Positions 34,753 through 43,014 of a DNA stretch of 64,000 bases are shown here, one piece after another. The translations under genes and the position numbers were made by a program. The stretch is taken from positions 248,001-312,000 of the forward strand of contig NZ_VSEY01000004.1 in NCBI RefSeq assembly GCF_008086045.1. The letters are read 5' to 3'. The notes under the pieces were generated by a model, which did no database searches, was not told the origin of the DNA, and saw only the letters and a program-made list of their open reading frames with translations. The stretch comes from Nonomuraea sp. PA05. Lineage in GTDB: Bacteria > Actinomycetota > Actinomycetes > Streptosporangiales > Streptosporangiaceae. How positions within the stretch are numbered: position 1 is the first letter of the stretch; every line of letters starts with the position of its first letter.

Positions 34753-36648
34753 CTAGCGCAGGTACCAGTACTCCGGCGTCAGCACCGTGGTGGGCAGGGC
34801 GGCGAACGTGTCCCGCGGGCCGGACAGCGTGTTCTTCCAGGCCCAGATGGTGTGCGCGGTGGGCAGCCACAGCACGGGCAGCTCGGTCCGCAGCCGCTCG
34901 ATCTCGGCCTGGACGGCCTGACGGTCGTCGCCGTGCACCGAGGCGCGGATCAGCTCGTCGGTCTCCGTGTCGCTGTAGGCGCCCACGTTGCCCGACCCCT
35001 TGGAGTCGAACGTCCCGGTCATCGTCGGGTACGGGGTGGTGCTGAAGCCGCCCCAGGTGGACATGGCCCACTCGCCGGCCTTCGACGGGGCCGCCGGCAC
35101 GTTGTAGTTCTGGATCAGGAAGCTGAACGTCTTCGGCGCGACCGTGATCGCGATGCCCAGCTTGCGGGCCTCCGAGGCGAACGCCGTGCTGACCGCGCCG
35201 TGCAGTTGCGGCTCGCTGCGGTAGAAGAGGTTGAACTTGATCGCCTGGCCCTGCGGGATCCCCTCCCCGCACTCCGACGGCCCGCTGCCGGGACGTTCGC
35301 ACGTCGTGGTGCCGTTCGGCACGACCTTCCACCCGTGGTCCTCCAGCAGCTTGCGCGCCGCCTGGGGGTCGTAGGGGTAGGGCGCGGTGGCGACGTCCTT
35401 CGACGCGTACGGCGAGCTCGCGGGCGCCGTGCCGTAGCTCTCCGCCGCGGCGCCGTTGTACATGCCCTTGCTGGCGATGTAGCCGGGCTGGTCGATCAGG
35501 TGCTGCAGCGCCTGCCTGACGTAGAGCTGGCCGAGGATCTTGTCGACGTTGTCGGTGGTGTCCTTGAAGTTGAGCATGATGAAGTTGAAGCCCAGCCGGG
35601 GCGCGCCGTAGACGTTGTACCCGGCCGCCTTGAGCGCCTGCACCTGGCCCACGTGGCTCTGGTCCACCGTGGCCATCGTCAGGTTGCCGCTCAGGAGCTG
35701 GTTGAACTTCGCCGTCTCGGAGGTGAACGGCCGGAAGTTCAGCGTCTTGATGCGAGGCTTCTGCGGGCCGGTGTACGCCTCGTTGGCGGTCATCGAGTAC
35801 AAGTTCGTGGTCACGTCGAAGCCGCTGAGCCGGTACGGGCCGTTCACCGTCTGCCAGAGCGGGTCGGTGGCGAAGCCGGCCGGATCGCGCGAGGCCTTGT
35901 CGAGGTAGGTGTAGATGGCCTCGGCGTTCTTCGGCTCGCCCGGGTCGAGCAGCGGCCCGTCCGCCGAGGCGCGGGCCCACTGCTTGGCGGGCAGTGGCAC
36001 GACCGAGGTCAGCTCGTCGGCGGTGAACCACTCGGGGTTGTAGGCCTCCGACAGCTTCAGCGTGACAGTGTCGGCCGAGGACGCCTTGGCACTCGTGACG
36101 TTGTCGGGGAACTGCCCGGGCGTGTAGCCGCCCCAGTTGGCGGCGTTCTTCTTCAGCGCCGCCTTCAGCAGGTCGATGAAGAAGACCACGTCGCCGGCCT
36201 CGACGGGAGAGCCGTCGGACCAGGTGTAGCCCGGCTTCAGCTTGATGGTCACCGTCTTGTTCCCGTCGGTGAACTCCGGCGGCTCGGCCAGGCTGAGCGC
36301 CGGGTTGACCTTGGGGCTGGCGCCTTCGGGGAACCAGTAGAGCGGCCGGTACATGAGCCGCTGGAACTGGTAGGTCACGTAGGTCGAGTTGAACGCGCCG
36401 GGCACGATCGGCAGCATGTAGTAGGGCCCGGCCCCGGGCTGCTGCGCGATGTCGACGGATCCGCCGTCCTTGGGCGTGCCCGACTCCGCCGGCAGCTCGC
36501 CGAACGTCTGCGAGCCGGACTTCCCGGCGGCCTGGCCGCCCGCCGTGGCCTTGCCGTCGTCGCGTCCGCCGCCGCTGCACGCCGCGAGCGGCAGGAGGAC
36601 GGCCAGCGTCGCCGCGACGAGCGCGTGCCGGTTCCGGGAGCCGCTCAT
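34753..36648 (-). CDS. Peptide ABC transporter substrate-binding lipoprotein
   Basis: 631 aa, ATG 36648. Lipoprotein signal with lipobox LLPLAAC, Cys24 lipidated. SBP family 5 (OppA/DppA) features: repeated Tyr/Trp-rich ligand lobes, FVTGNVALVE-like strands, RQALQHLIDQPGYI. Binds short peptides or related amides and delivers them to the DppB/DppC pore. First gene of the leftward operon abc-permeases, though a dipeptidase and amidohydrolase lie just upstream on the same strand. Confidence 0.92.
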   Translation of the reverse strand: MSGSRNRHALVAATLAVLLPLAACSGGGRDDGKATAGGQAAGKSGSQTFGELPAESGTPKDGGSVDIAQQPGAGPYYMLPIVPGAFNSTYVTYQFQRLMYRPLYWFPEGASPKVNPALSLAEPPEFTDGNKTVTIKLKPGYTWSDGSPVEAGDVVFFIDLLKAALKKNAANWGGYTPGQFPDNVTSAKASSADTVTLKLSEAYNPEWFTADELTSVVPLPAKQWARASADGPLLDPGEPKNAEAIYTYLDKASRDPAGFATDPLWQTVNGPYRLSGFDVTTNLYSMTANEAYTGPQKPRIKTLNFRPFTSETAKFNQLLSGNLTMATVDQSHVGQVQALKAAGYNVYGAPRLGFNFIMLNFKDTTDNVDKILGQLYVRQALQHLIDQPGYIASKGMYNGAAAESYGTAPASSPYASKDVATAPYPYDPQAARKLLEDHGWKVVPNGTTTCERPGSGPSECGEGIPQGQAIKFNLFYRSEPQLHGAVSTAFASEARKLGIAITVAPKTFSFLIQNYNVPAAPSKAGEWAMSTWGGFSTTPYPTMTGTFDSKGSGNVGAYSDTETDELIRASVHGDDRQAVQAEIERLRTELPVLWLPTAHTIWAWKNTLSGPRDTFAALPTTVLTPEYWYLR

Positions 36649-36732
36649 GGCCGCCTCGTCGCGGCTCGATATCCGGTCAATCGGTAAGTGTCCACGTCGT
36701 CCGTTCCTGTTGCCGTCGGGGGGTTGGGAGGA

Positions 36733-36791
36733 GAGGGTCGCTGCCCGGGGGGTAGGGCGAGGGCCGCTGCCCGGGGGGTAGGGCGAGGGTC
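36733..36791. repeat. 26-bp tandem repeat between dppA and the dipeptidase gene
   Basis: Copies at 36733-36758 and 36759-36784 differ at one base (GAGGGTCGCTG / GAGGGCCGCTG) and end in GGGGGGTAGGGC; a third partial GAGGGTC occupies 36785-36791 and runs into the dipeptidase stop. It is G-rich on the plus strand, so C-rich in the transcript. It might act as a terminator or a processing element; unproven. Confidence 0.8.
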
Positions 36792-37854
36792 AGCCGCCCC
36801 AGACCGTCTCCGCGTAGGCGCGGAAGTTGCGGCCGAGGATCTTCTCGATCCTGGTCGAGGAGTAGCCGCGCTCCTCCAGCAGCCGCGCCAGCTCCCGGAA
36901 CTGGTCGACCCCGCGCAGGTCGACGACGAACGGGAAGGTGTCGCTGCGCTCTCCGGCGGCGGAGGCCCCTGCCTGCCGGCGCAGCGCCACGTGCTCCGCG
37001 AGCCGGGCCCGGTAGGCGTCCAGGTCGTCGATGGGGGTGATCGTCCCGTCGGTGCCGATGCCCACGTGGTCCTCGCCGCACACGTTCACGGCGTGCACGA
37101 TGTGGTCCACCACGTCGCTGGCGCGGGCGTGCCCGGAGGCGTTGAGGAACGGCATGAAGTAGATGCCCACGAAGCCGCCCCGCGAGGCGACCAGCCGCAG
37201 CTCCTCGTCGGTCTTGTTGCGCGGCAGGTCGACCAGCGCCCGGCAGCCGGTGTGGTTGATCGAGACGGGCTGCCGGGAGAGCCGCGCGGCCTCCAGGCAG
37301 GTCCGCTCGCCGCTGTGCGACAGGTCGACCATGACGCGCTGCTCGTTGAGCGCCTCCACGACCTCCCGCCCGAGCGGCGTCAGGCCTCTGTTGCCCGGCG
37401 CCATCGAGCCGTCGCCGATCTGGTTCGCCTGGTTGTAGGTGAGCTGGATGATCCGGACACCCTGGCGGGCGAAGGTGGCGACGCGTTCTGGCCGGTCCTC
37501 GACCGCGGCGGCGTTCTGGAATCCGTAGATGATGCCGATCTTGCCGGTGCACTTGGCCGCGGCGATGTCCGCGGCCGTGTCGATCCGCATCAGGTGCTCG
37601 TGGTGGGTGGCGATGATCGAGTCCCACGTCTCGATCTCCCGCAGGGTGTGCGGGTAGGGGTCGAAGTCGCCCATCGTGTAGCCGAGGGTGACGTTGATCG
37701 CGGTCACGCCCGAGGCGTGCGCGTCGGCCAGCGTACGCGCGTCTATGGTCAGCGAGTCGCTGGTCTGGACGAGCGTGCCGGTGCCGGCGACGTTGGGGTT
37801 GTCCAGCACGCCGAGCGCGTTGACGACGATGTGCTCGGTGATGTCGACGCTCAT
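36790..37854 (-). CDS. M19-family dipeptidase variant with altered metal site
   Basis: 354 aa, coupled to the upstream amidohydrolase by ATGA. Renal-dipeptidase fold marks: VMVDLSHSGERT with His180, SINHTGCRAL with His201, and the HVGIGTDG segment. Two features deviate: the N-terminal HxD metal pair is absent (VVNALGVLDNPN) and the bridging Glu region reads YGFQNA, where the family has EG. So one of the two zinc ions may be lost. Likely hydrolyses dipeptides or a related amide brought in by the ABC system, or a lactam-type substrate. Exact activity uncertain. Confidence 0.83.
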   Translation of the reverse strand: MSVDITEHIVVNALGVLDNPNVAGTGTLVQTSDSLTIDARTLADAHASGVTAINVTLGYTMGDFDPYPHTLREIETWDSIIATHHEHLMRIDTAADIAAAKCTGKIGIIYGFQNAAAVEDRPERVATFARQGVRIIQLTYNQANQIGDGSMAPGNRGLTPLGREVVEALNEQRVMVDLSHSGERTCLEAARLSRQPVSINHTGCRALVDLPRNKTDEELRLVASRGGFVGIYFMPFLNASGHARASDVVDHIVHAVNVCGEDHVGIGTDGTITPIDDLDAYRARLAEHVALRRQAGASAAGERSDTFPFVVDLRGVDQFRELARLLEERGYSSTRIEKILGRNFRAYAETVWGG

Positions 37855-39206
37855 GCTCGCGTCCCTTCCTCTACGCCGCCGGCGCGAGGCCGGTCGTAAT
37901 CGGCGCGGTCATGGCGCCGCCCGCGCTTGACCGTGGTGATGATGTGGCGCAGATGGCCGATGTCCTCGTACGGGTCGGCGGCGACGACGAGCAGGTTGGC
38001 CAGTTTCCCGGCCTCCACGCTGCCCGTCGTGGCCGTCTGTCCCAGGGCGGCGGCTCCGCCCAGGGTCGCCGCGCGGACCACCTCCCTGGGCGGCATCCCC
38101 ATGGCGTGGACGAGGTGGTCGAGCTCGTCGTGCAGCGAGGGGTAGGGGTCGTCCGGCGGGGTCTCGTAGTCGGTGCCGGCGCAGATCTCCACGCCCACGT
38201 GGCGGGCGCGGTCGATGAGCCGCCGGACCACGTCGCGCGCCATCCCGGCCGCGCCGGGCGGGCTGAGCGGGATTCTGCCGACGACGCTCGCCGTGGCGTC
38301 GAGTACGGTGCCGCGCCGCCGCATCTCACCGAGCAGCGCGTCGATCGCGTCCACCGGCGCGTCCAGGAACTGCCGGTAGACCTGCGAGAGGTGAGCGCGC
38401 TGCCCCCGGTAGGTGTCGGGCCGGACGTCCGAGAGCTCGTAGGCGAGCATGTGGACGTGGGACACCACGTCCACGCCGGCCGCCACGACGTCACCCGGCA
38501 GGGCGGGGAACACCGCCCCGTGCGCCCACACCCGCATCCCCTGCCGGTGCGCCTCGGCGGTGATCCGTGTGATCAGCGAGGCCCCGAGGTCGGCGTAGAC
38601 CTTGATGGCCACGGCGCCGGTGCCCCGGGCCCGCGCGACGGCGGTCACCAGGTCGGTGTCCTCCCCGACCGCCTGCATCCACGGCGCCGTGCCGGGTGTC
38701 GCGCCCTGGGTGACCTGCCACGTGCGCGGGTCGTCGAAGAAGCTCTGGCCGGCCATCAGGGCGGCGTTGTGCACGTCGGGGCCGGGGATCTCGCCGATCA
38801 GCGCGGCCCGCTCCAGGTCGGCCATCTGCCGCAGGTCGCCGGCCATCTCGCGGATCGCGGTGACGCCGCCGTAGAGCTGGCGGCGCATCGTCTCCTCGGC
38901 CCGCCGGCGGTTGGGCGGGGTGGACAGGTGCTGGTGGGTGTCGATGAGGCCCGGCAGGAGGAAGGCCCCCGCCAGGTCGACGACCTCGGCGCCGTCGAGG
39001 TCGGACGCGCCGAGCTCGGCGTCCGGCACGACCTTCCTGATCGTCGCCCCGTCGGTCACCACCGCCATCGCGCGGCGGACGGGCGCGCCCGTCCCGTCGA
39101 TCAGCGACGCGTCGCGGTAGACCGTCACCTCACCCGGCGTGGCGGGCGCGAAGGGGGTGGGCGCCGGATCGTCGCCCGCGACCGGTCGTTCATCTCTGTC
39201 GGTCAT
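37851..39206 (-). CDS. Amidohydrolase, imidazolonepropionase/prolidase-like
   Basis: 451 aa. Composite: N-terminal beta-sandwich strands (YRDASLIDGTGAPVRRAMAV), then the TIM-barrel start FLLPGLIDTHQHL with the HxH metal pair. Lys in IKVYADLGASLI is the expected carbamylated Lys; AHGAV and HVHM supply His ligands; GTDYETPPDDPYPSLHDEL gives the last Asp. Closing TTGSVEAGKLANLLVVAADP. This is the class of Xaa-Pro dipeptidase / amide amidohydrolases. Operon with the M19-like gene, upstream of the peptide ABC importer. Divergent from the IclR gene. Confidence 0.9.
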   Translation of the reverse strand: MTDRDERPVAGDDPAPTPFAPATPGEVTVYRDASLIDGTGAPVRRAMAVVTDGATIRKVVPDAELGASDLDGAEVVDLAGAFLLPGLIDTHQHLSTPPNRRRAEETMRRQLYGGVTAIREMAGDLRQMADLERAALIGEIPGPDVHNAALMAGQSFFDDPRTWQVTQGATPGTAPWMQAVGEDTDLVTAVARARGTGAVAIKVYADLGASLITRITAEAHRQGMRVWAHGAVFPALPGDVVAAGVDVVSHVHMLAYELSDVRPDTYRGQRAHLSQVYRQFLDAPVDAIDALLGEMRRRGTVLDATASVVGRIPLSPPGAAGMARDVVRRLIDRARHVGVEICAGTDYETPPDDPYPSLHDELDHLVHAMGMPPREVVRAATLGGAAALGQTATTGSVEAGKLANLLVVAADPYEDIGHLRHIITTVKRGRRHDRADYDRPRAGGVEEGTRA

Positions 39207-39265
39207 GGGGGTCGCTCGGTCTCCGTTTCAGAGCTTCGTCGAGAGGGACATTCTCGACGCGATCT

Positions 39266-39297
39266 GTTACGTACAGCGTAACAAGTGTTGCAACACT
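39266..39297. promoter_or_regulatory. IclR-type operator cluster in the divergent promoter
   Basis: GTTAC at 39266-39270 inverted as GTAAC at 39278-39282, then the perfect palindrome AGTGTTGCAACACT at 39284-39297. Both sit between the amidohydrolase and iclR starts. A typical target for the adjacent IclR protein. Confidence 0.7.
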
Positions 39298-39361
39298 AGC
39301 AACGTCTGTTAACATGCGTCAAGCGTGGAATGATGGCTCCGACGACCGTGAAGGGGGACCT

Positions 39362-40126
39362 TTGCCCAAGCCGGCCAGCTCTGCCGTGGACAAAGCCCTC
39401 GACCTCATCGAGGCCGTCGTCCAGGCGAACCGTCCCTTGCGACTCAGCGAGTTGGCGAACCTGGCGGGGATGCACCGCGCCACCGCCTACCGCATCCTGG
39501 TCGACCTGGTCCGCCGCGGCTGGATCATGCGCAGCCAGGACCACTACCTGCCCGGCACGATCGTGCTGCAGTTCTCCCAGGCCGCCGCCGCCAACTCGCT
39601 CGTGGTGCTGAGCAGGCCGGCGCTCCAGTCGCTGTCCGACCAGACGGCGATGATGGTGAACCTTCAGGTCCTGGAGCCCGAGGGCGCGCGAGTGATCGAC
39701 GTCGTACGCCCACCACGGCTGGCGATGATCACCGACTTGCTGGGCGAGCTGCTGCCCATCCACAAGTTCGCGGGCCCCATGGCTCTGGTCTCCGCGCTCG
39801 ACGACGCCGCGCAAGTCCCCTACCTGCGCGTCGCCGAGCAGCAGCGCGACCCCGCCGCGTTCAGGGCCGAGCTGCTGAGGGACCTCGACCAGGCCCGCCA
39901 CACCGGCTTCGCGCTCGAACGCGGGCGCAACGAAGAAGTGATCGCCTCGCTGAGCCGCGCGGTGCTCACCGGCAACGGGCGCCCGATCTGCGCTCTGACG
40001 ATCGTCGGCCTCGACAGCGAGTTCGACGACGCCACCCTGGCGAAGCTGAAGGACAGCCTCATCGCCGCGACGAACGAGCTGCGAGCCACCTTGAGCGGCA
40101 CGACCCCCGGAGCCGACCTTGATTGA
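39362..40126 (+). CDS. IclR-family regulator of the peptide-catabolism island
   Basis: 254 aa from TTG 39362, chosen for the AAGGGGGA ribosome site; an ATG at 39314 would leave no leader after the operators. N-terminal winged HTH (AVDKALDLIEAVV, LRLSELANLAGMHRATAYRIL). C-terminal GAF-like effector domain with LLPIHKFAGPMALVSAL and RGRNEEVIASLSRAVL, then a conserved ICALTIVGL strand. Divergent from the amidohydrolase and overlapping the downstream cyclodeaminase by 8 bp. It probably senses a peptide-derived or amino-acid metabolite. Confidence 0.9.
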   Translation: MPKPASSAVDKALDLIEAVVQANRPLRLSELANLAGMHRATAYRILVDLVRRGWIMRSQDHYLPGTIVLQFSQAAAANSLVVLSRPALQSLSDQTAMMVNLQVLEPEGARVIDVVRPPRLAMITDLLGELLPIHKFAGPMALVSALDDAAQVPYLRVAEQQRDPAAFRAELLRDLDQARHTGFALERGRNEEVIASLSRAVLTGNGRPICALTIVGLDSEFDDATLAKLKDSLIAATNELRATLSGTTPGADLD

Positions 40127-41075
40127 CACCGCAGTGAGCGGAGTTCTCGTCCTCGACCGGGACCAGACCAGGGCGGCATTACCACCTGACGCGCTCCTCG
40201 CGGCGGTGCGCACCGCTCTGATCGCCGTCAGCCGCGGCGAGACCTCCGCCCCGCCCCGCGTCGCGGCCCGCTCCGCCCACGGGCTGCTGGGCGCGATGCC
40301 CGGGTACGTTCCCCGGCTCGGGCTGGCCGCCAAGCTCGTGACGGTCTTCTCCGCCGTCACGGCGGGCGGGCACGGCGCCCATCGCGGCATCGTCGCCTAC
40401 TTCGACGAGGAGAACGGCCGGCCGCTGGCGGTCATGGACGCCGAGACGATCACCGCGCTCCGCACGGCGGCCACCGCGACCGCCGCCATGACGGCGCTCG
40501 CGCGGGCCGACGCCCGCCACGTCGCCGTCATCGGCACCGGCACGCAGGCTCGCGCCCAGATCGAGCTCGTCGCCGCGATGGACTCCGCGCGGCTCCTGAT
40601 CGGAGCGCGTGACCGCGCCGCCGCCGAACGCCTCGCCGCGCGGGTGCCCACCGCCAGGGCGTGCGGCATCGAGGAGGCGGTCAGGGAGGCGGACGTCGTG
40701 TTCTGCTGCACCTCCAGCCGGGAGCCCGTAATGCGCCGGTCCTGGCTCGGCGGCGGCGTGCACCTCAGCTCGGTGGGCGGCTCCGACGGGCCGGAGTTCG
40801 GCGGCGAAACCCTGCGGGCGTCCTCGCTGTTCGTGGAGTGGCGGGGCGCCGTCACCGAGCCGCCACCCGCGGGCGCCTGGGAGCTGCAGGGCACCGACCC
40901 GGGCGCGGCCCGCCTGATCGGCGCCGTGCTCGACGGCGCCGACCCGGGCCGCGGCTCAGCGCAGGAGCTGACGCTGTTCAAGTCCACCGGCCACGCCGCA
41001 CTCGACGTCGCGGCGGCCTCGGTGGCCTACCGGGTGGCGCGCGAGCGCGGGCTGGGGTTCAACGTGAACCTCTGA
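40119..41075 (+). CDS. Ornithine cyclodeaminase/mu-crystallin family protein
   Basis: 318 aa from TTG 40119 (a GTG at 40134 is the alternative). OCD family features: N-terminal PPDALLAAVRTALIAVSRGE, AKLVTVFS, a central NAD(P)-binding AVIGTGTQARAQIELV with following IGARDRAAAERLAAR, then VFCCTSSREPVM. Members deaminate or reduce cyclic amino acids (ornithine to proline, Delta1-pyrroline or piperidine carboxylates). Overlaps the iclR end, so co-regulated with peptide uptake. Substrate unknown; proline-like products fit the prolidase-type neighbour. Confidence 0.88.
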   Translation: MIDTAVSGVLVLDRDQTRAALPPDALLAAVRTALIAVSRGETSAPPRVAARSAHGLLGAMPGYVPRLGLAAKLVTVFSAVTAGGHGAHRGIVAYFDEENGRPLAVMDAETITALRTAATATAAMTALARADARHVAVIGTGTQARAQIELVAAMDSARLLIGARDRAAAERLAARVPTARACGIEEAVREADVVFCCTSSREPVMRRSWLGGGVHLSSVGGSDGPEFGGETLRASSLFVEWRGAVTEPPPAGAWELQGTDPGAARLIGAVLDGADPGRGSAQELTLFKSTGHAALDVAAASVAYRVARERGLGFNVNL

Positions 41076-41083
41076 GGCCGCTT

Positions 41084-41530
41084 CTATCCTTCGGACGGCG
41101 CCGCGCTGACCGGCCGGTGGGCGAGCGGGCTGGAGAAAATCATGGTGCTCGACGGCGTCCCGTAGGCGGCCAGGCGATCGATCAGGGCCTCGAACGCCGC
41201 CATCGACGGCACCGCGATCTTGAGGATGCTGCACACGTCACCGGTGACCCGGTGGATCTCCCGGATCTCCGGCCAGCCGGCCACCCCGGGATCGCGCAGC
41301 ACACAGGTGGGCCCGTAGCAGGTGAGCTGCACGAACGCGGACACCCCCCAGCCGGCCCGGGTCAGGTCCACGGCGGCGTGATAACCGCTGATCACCCCGG
41401 TCTCCTCCAGCCGCCGCACCCGCTCGGCCACCGCGGGCGGTGACAGGTGGACGCGGCGCGACAGCTCGTTGAACGAGAGTCGGGCGTTCTCCTGGAGCTC
41501 ACGCAGCAACTCCCAGTCCATGGCGTCCAC
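41084..41530 (-). CDS. Lrp/AsnC-family regulator
   Basis: 148 aa from GTG 41530, with AAAGGAC spaced 6 nt. N-terminal HTH: DWELLRELQENARLSFNELS and AVAERVRRLEETGVISGYHA. C-terminal RAM ligand domain: YGPTCVLRDPGVAGWPE, VTGDVCSILKIAV. Small-molecule (often aromatic amino acid) response. It is divergent from the tryptophan dioxygenase gene and convergent with the OCD-family gene, 8 bp apart. A tryptophan or kynurenine effector is inferred. Confidence 0.92.
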   Translation of the reverse strand: MDAMDWELLRELQENARLSFNELSRRVHLSPPAVAERVRRLEETGVISGYHAAVDLTRAGWGVSAFVQLTCYGPTCVLRDPGVAGWPEIREIHRVTGDVCSILKIAVPSMAAFEALIDRLAAYGTPSSTMIFSSPLAHRPVSAAPSEG

Positions 41531-41675
41531 CAGCAGGTCCTTTCACTCGAAAACCGACGTCAGGGAAATGGTTACCAGACATAAGGCATTTCGCGAAAAG
41601 GCCGTTGAACCGGCATTCCTTCCTCGCTGTCACCACAGCATCATGAGGTGCCGCTGAACGAAAGGAGCGCCGCAC

Positions 41676-42560
41676 ATGGAGACGACAGCACGGGTACGCC
41701 CGGCCTCCGCCAGAGAACGGGCCGAACGGGCCGAGGCCGGCGGCGGGCTGCCGACCCTCGAATTCGAGCGGGAGCTCCCCTACGACGCCTACGTCCGCAC
41801 CGACATCCTGCACGACCTGCAGCGCCCGTTGAGCGACGCCCCGGGCGAGATGTCCTTCCTGGTGATCACCCAGGTGATGGAGCTGTACTTCAAGCTCATC
41901 GCGTACGAGCTGCTCTCCGTCCGGGAGGCGCTGCGGGCCGACCGGCTGCCCCCCGCCCTCGACGCGCTGCGCCGCACGGCCCTGCACCTGCAGGCCCTGA
42001 ACGCGAGCTGGAACGGCCTGCGCTGGATGACGCCCGCGGACTTCAACAAGTTCCGCGACCTGCTCGGGGAGGCGTCAGGGCTGCAGTCGGGCATGTACCG
42101 GCTGGTGGAGTTCCGGCTGGGACTCAAGAACGAGGCCCTGCTGCGGCCGTTCAAGGACGCGGCGGTGCGCGACGACCTGCGCCGCGCGTTCGACGAGCCC
42201 AGCGTCTGGGACGCCGCCACCGCACTGCTCGCCAGACACGGCCACGACCTCCCGTCCGCCGTACTCGACCGGGACCACGGCTCCGAGTACGAGCCCAGCG
42301 AGGCGGTCGAGCAGGCCTGGGTGCGGGTCTACCGCGACGACGCCGGCGACCCGGAACGCACCCGCCTCCGGGAGCTCGGAGACGCGCTGACCGAGGTCTC
42401 CGAACGCTTCGCGGAGTGGCGCTACGCGCACGTGGCGGCGGTGCGCAGGTCGATGGGCGCCAAGCCGGGCAGCGGCGGGTCCAACGGCCTGGGCTGGCTC
42501 GAACGCAGCATGGCCAGGGCGGTCTTTCCCGAGCTCTGGTCCGCCCGTACCCACATGTGA
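41676..42560 (+). CDS. kynA: Tryptophan 2,3-dioxygenase
   Basis: 294 aa, ATG 41676 with gaaaggagcg. Helical heme enzyme of the TDO family. Visible motifs: LVITQVMELYFKLIAYEL with the helix that packs on heme, MTPADFNKFRDLLGEASGLQSGMYR and the late FAEWRYAHVAAVRRSMGAKPGSGGSNGLGWL, whose His is the heme ligand and GTGGSSG-type loop closes the substrate site. Oxidises L-Trp to N-formylkynurenine. Divergent from an Lrp/AsnC regulator; no kynureninase is adjacent. Confidence 0.93.
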   Translation: METTARVRPASARERAERAEAGGGLPTLEFERELPYDAYVRTDILHDLQRPLSDAPGEMSFLVITQVMELYFKLIAYELLSVREALRADRLPPALDALRRTALHLQALNASWNGLRWMTPADFNKFRDLLGEASGLQSGMYRLVEFRLGLKNEALLRPFKDAAVRDDLRRAFDEPSVWDAATALLARHGHDLPSAVLDRDHGSEYEPSEAVEQAWVRVYRDDAGDPERTRLRELGDALTEVSERFAEWRYAHVAAVRRSMGAKPGSGGSNGLGWLERSMARAVFPELWSARTHM

Positions 42561-42637
42561 AGCGTCCAGCGCACGCCTACCGGTCGCATGAGCGCCTCCT
42601 CGGGCAGACGAGCAGCACCCCGAGCCCGATCTGCCGG

Positions 42638-42874
42638 TCAGCCTGACTCGTGGTTCTTCGCCGCGTGCTCGGCACGGAAGGCCCGCCGCTGCCAGCGGCG
42701 CACCTGCTCCTGCATGTGCCGCTGAAGGCGGGACAGGGTAGCCGTCGCGATGACGGCGGCAAGCCACACGCCGCAGATGAATGCCGTGACGGCGGCGGCC
42801 ATGACCAACGGCAGTTCGGATACCGTCCCCAAAGCGCGCACGATAAGAATAGTCGGCGAAGGATCAGTACCCAT
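42638..42874 (-). CDS. Small single-pass membrane protein
   Basis: 78 aa from ATG 42874 behind GGGAGG. One hydrophobic segment (LPLVMAAAVTAFICGVWLAAV) then a basic amphipathic helix RRWQRRAFRAEHAA. No family recognised. Divergent from the orphan at 43015. Confidence 0.55.
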   Translation of the reverse strand: MGTDPSPTILIVRALGTVSELPLVMAAAVTAFICGVWLAAVIATATLSRLQRHMQEQVRRWQRRAFRAEHAAKNHESG

Positions 42875-43014
42875 CGCGAGATCCTCCCTTGTTTTCCCGG
42901 CGAGTCCGATGATTTACACTTCGAACGTTAAGCTCCTCTGCGAGCGACGTAAACGATCACTTTGTGCACAGTTCGGAGGCAGGGGACGTAAACGGGACGC
43001 GGAAGGTACGGCCG

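Noticed and set aside
42577..42762. Small minus-strand frame after the tryptophan dioxygenase
   Set aside because: Overlaps the better supported 78-aa membrane protein with its own RBS.
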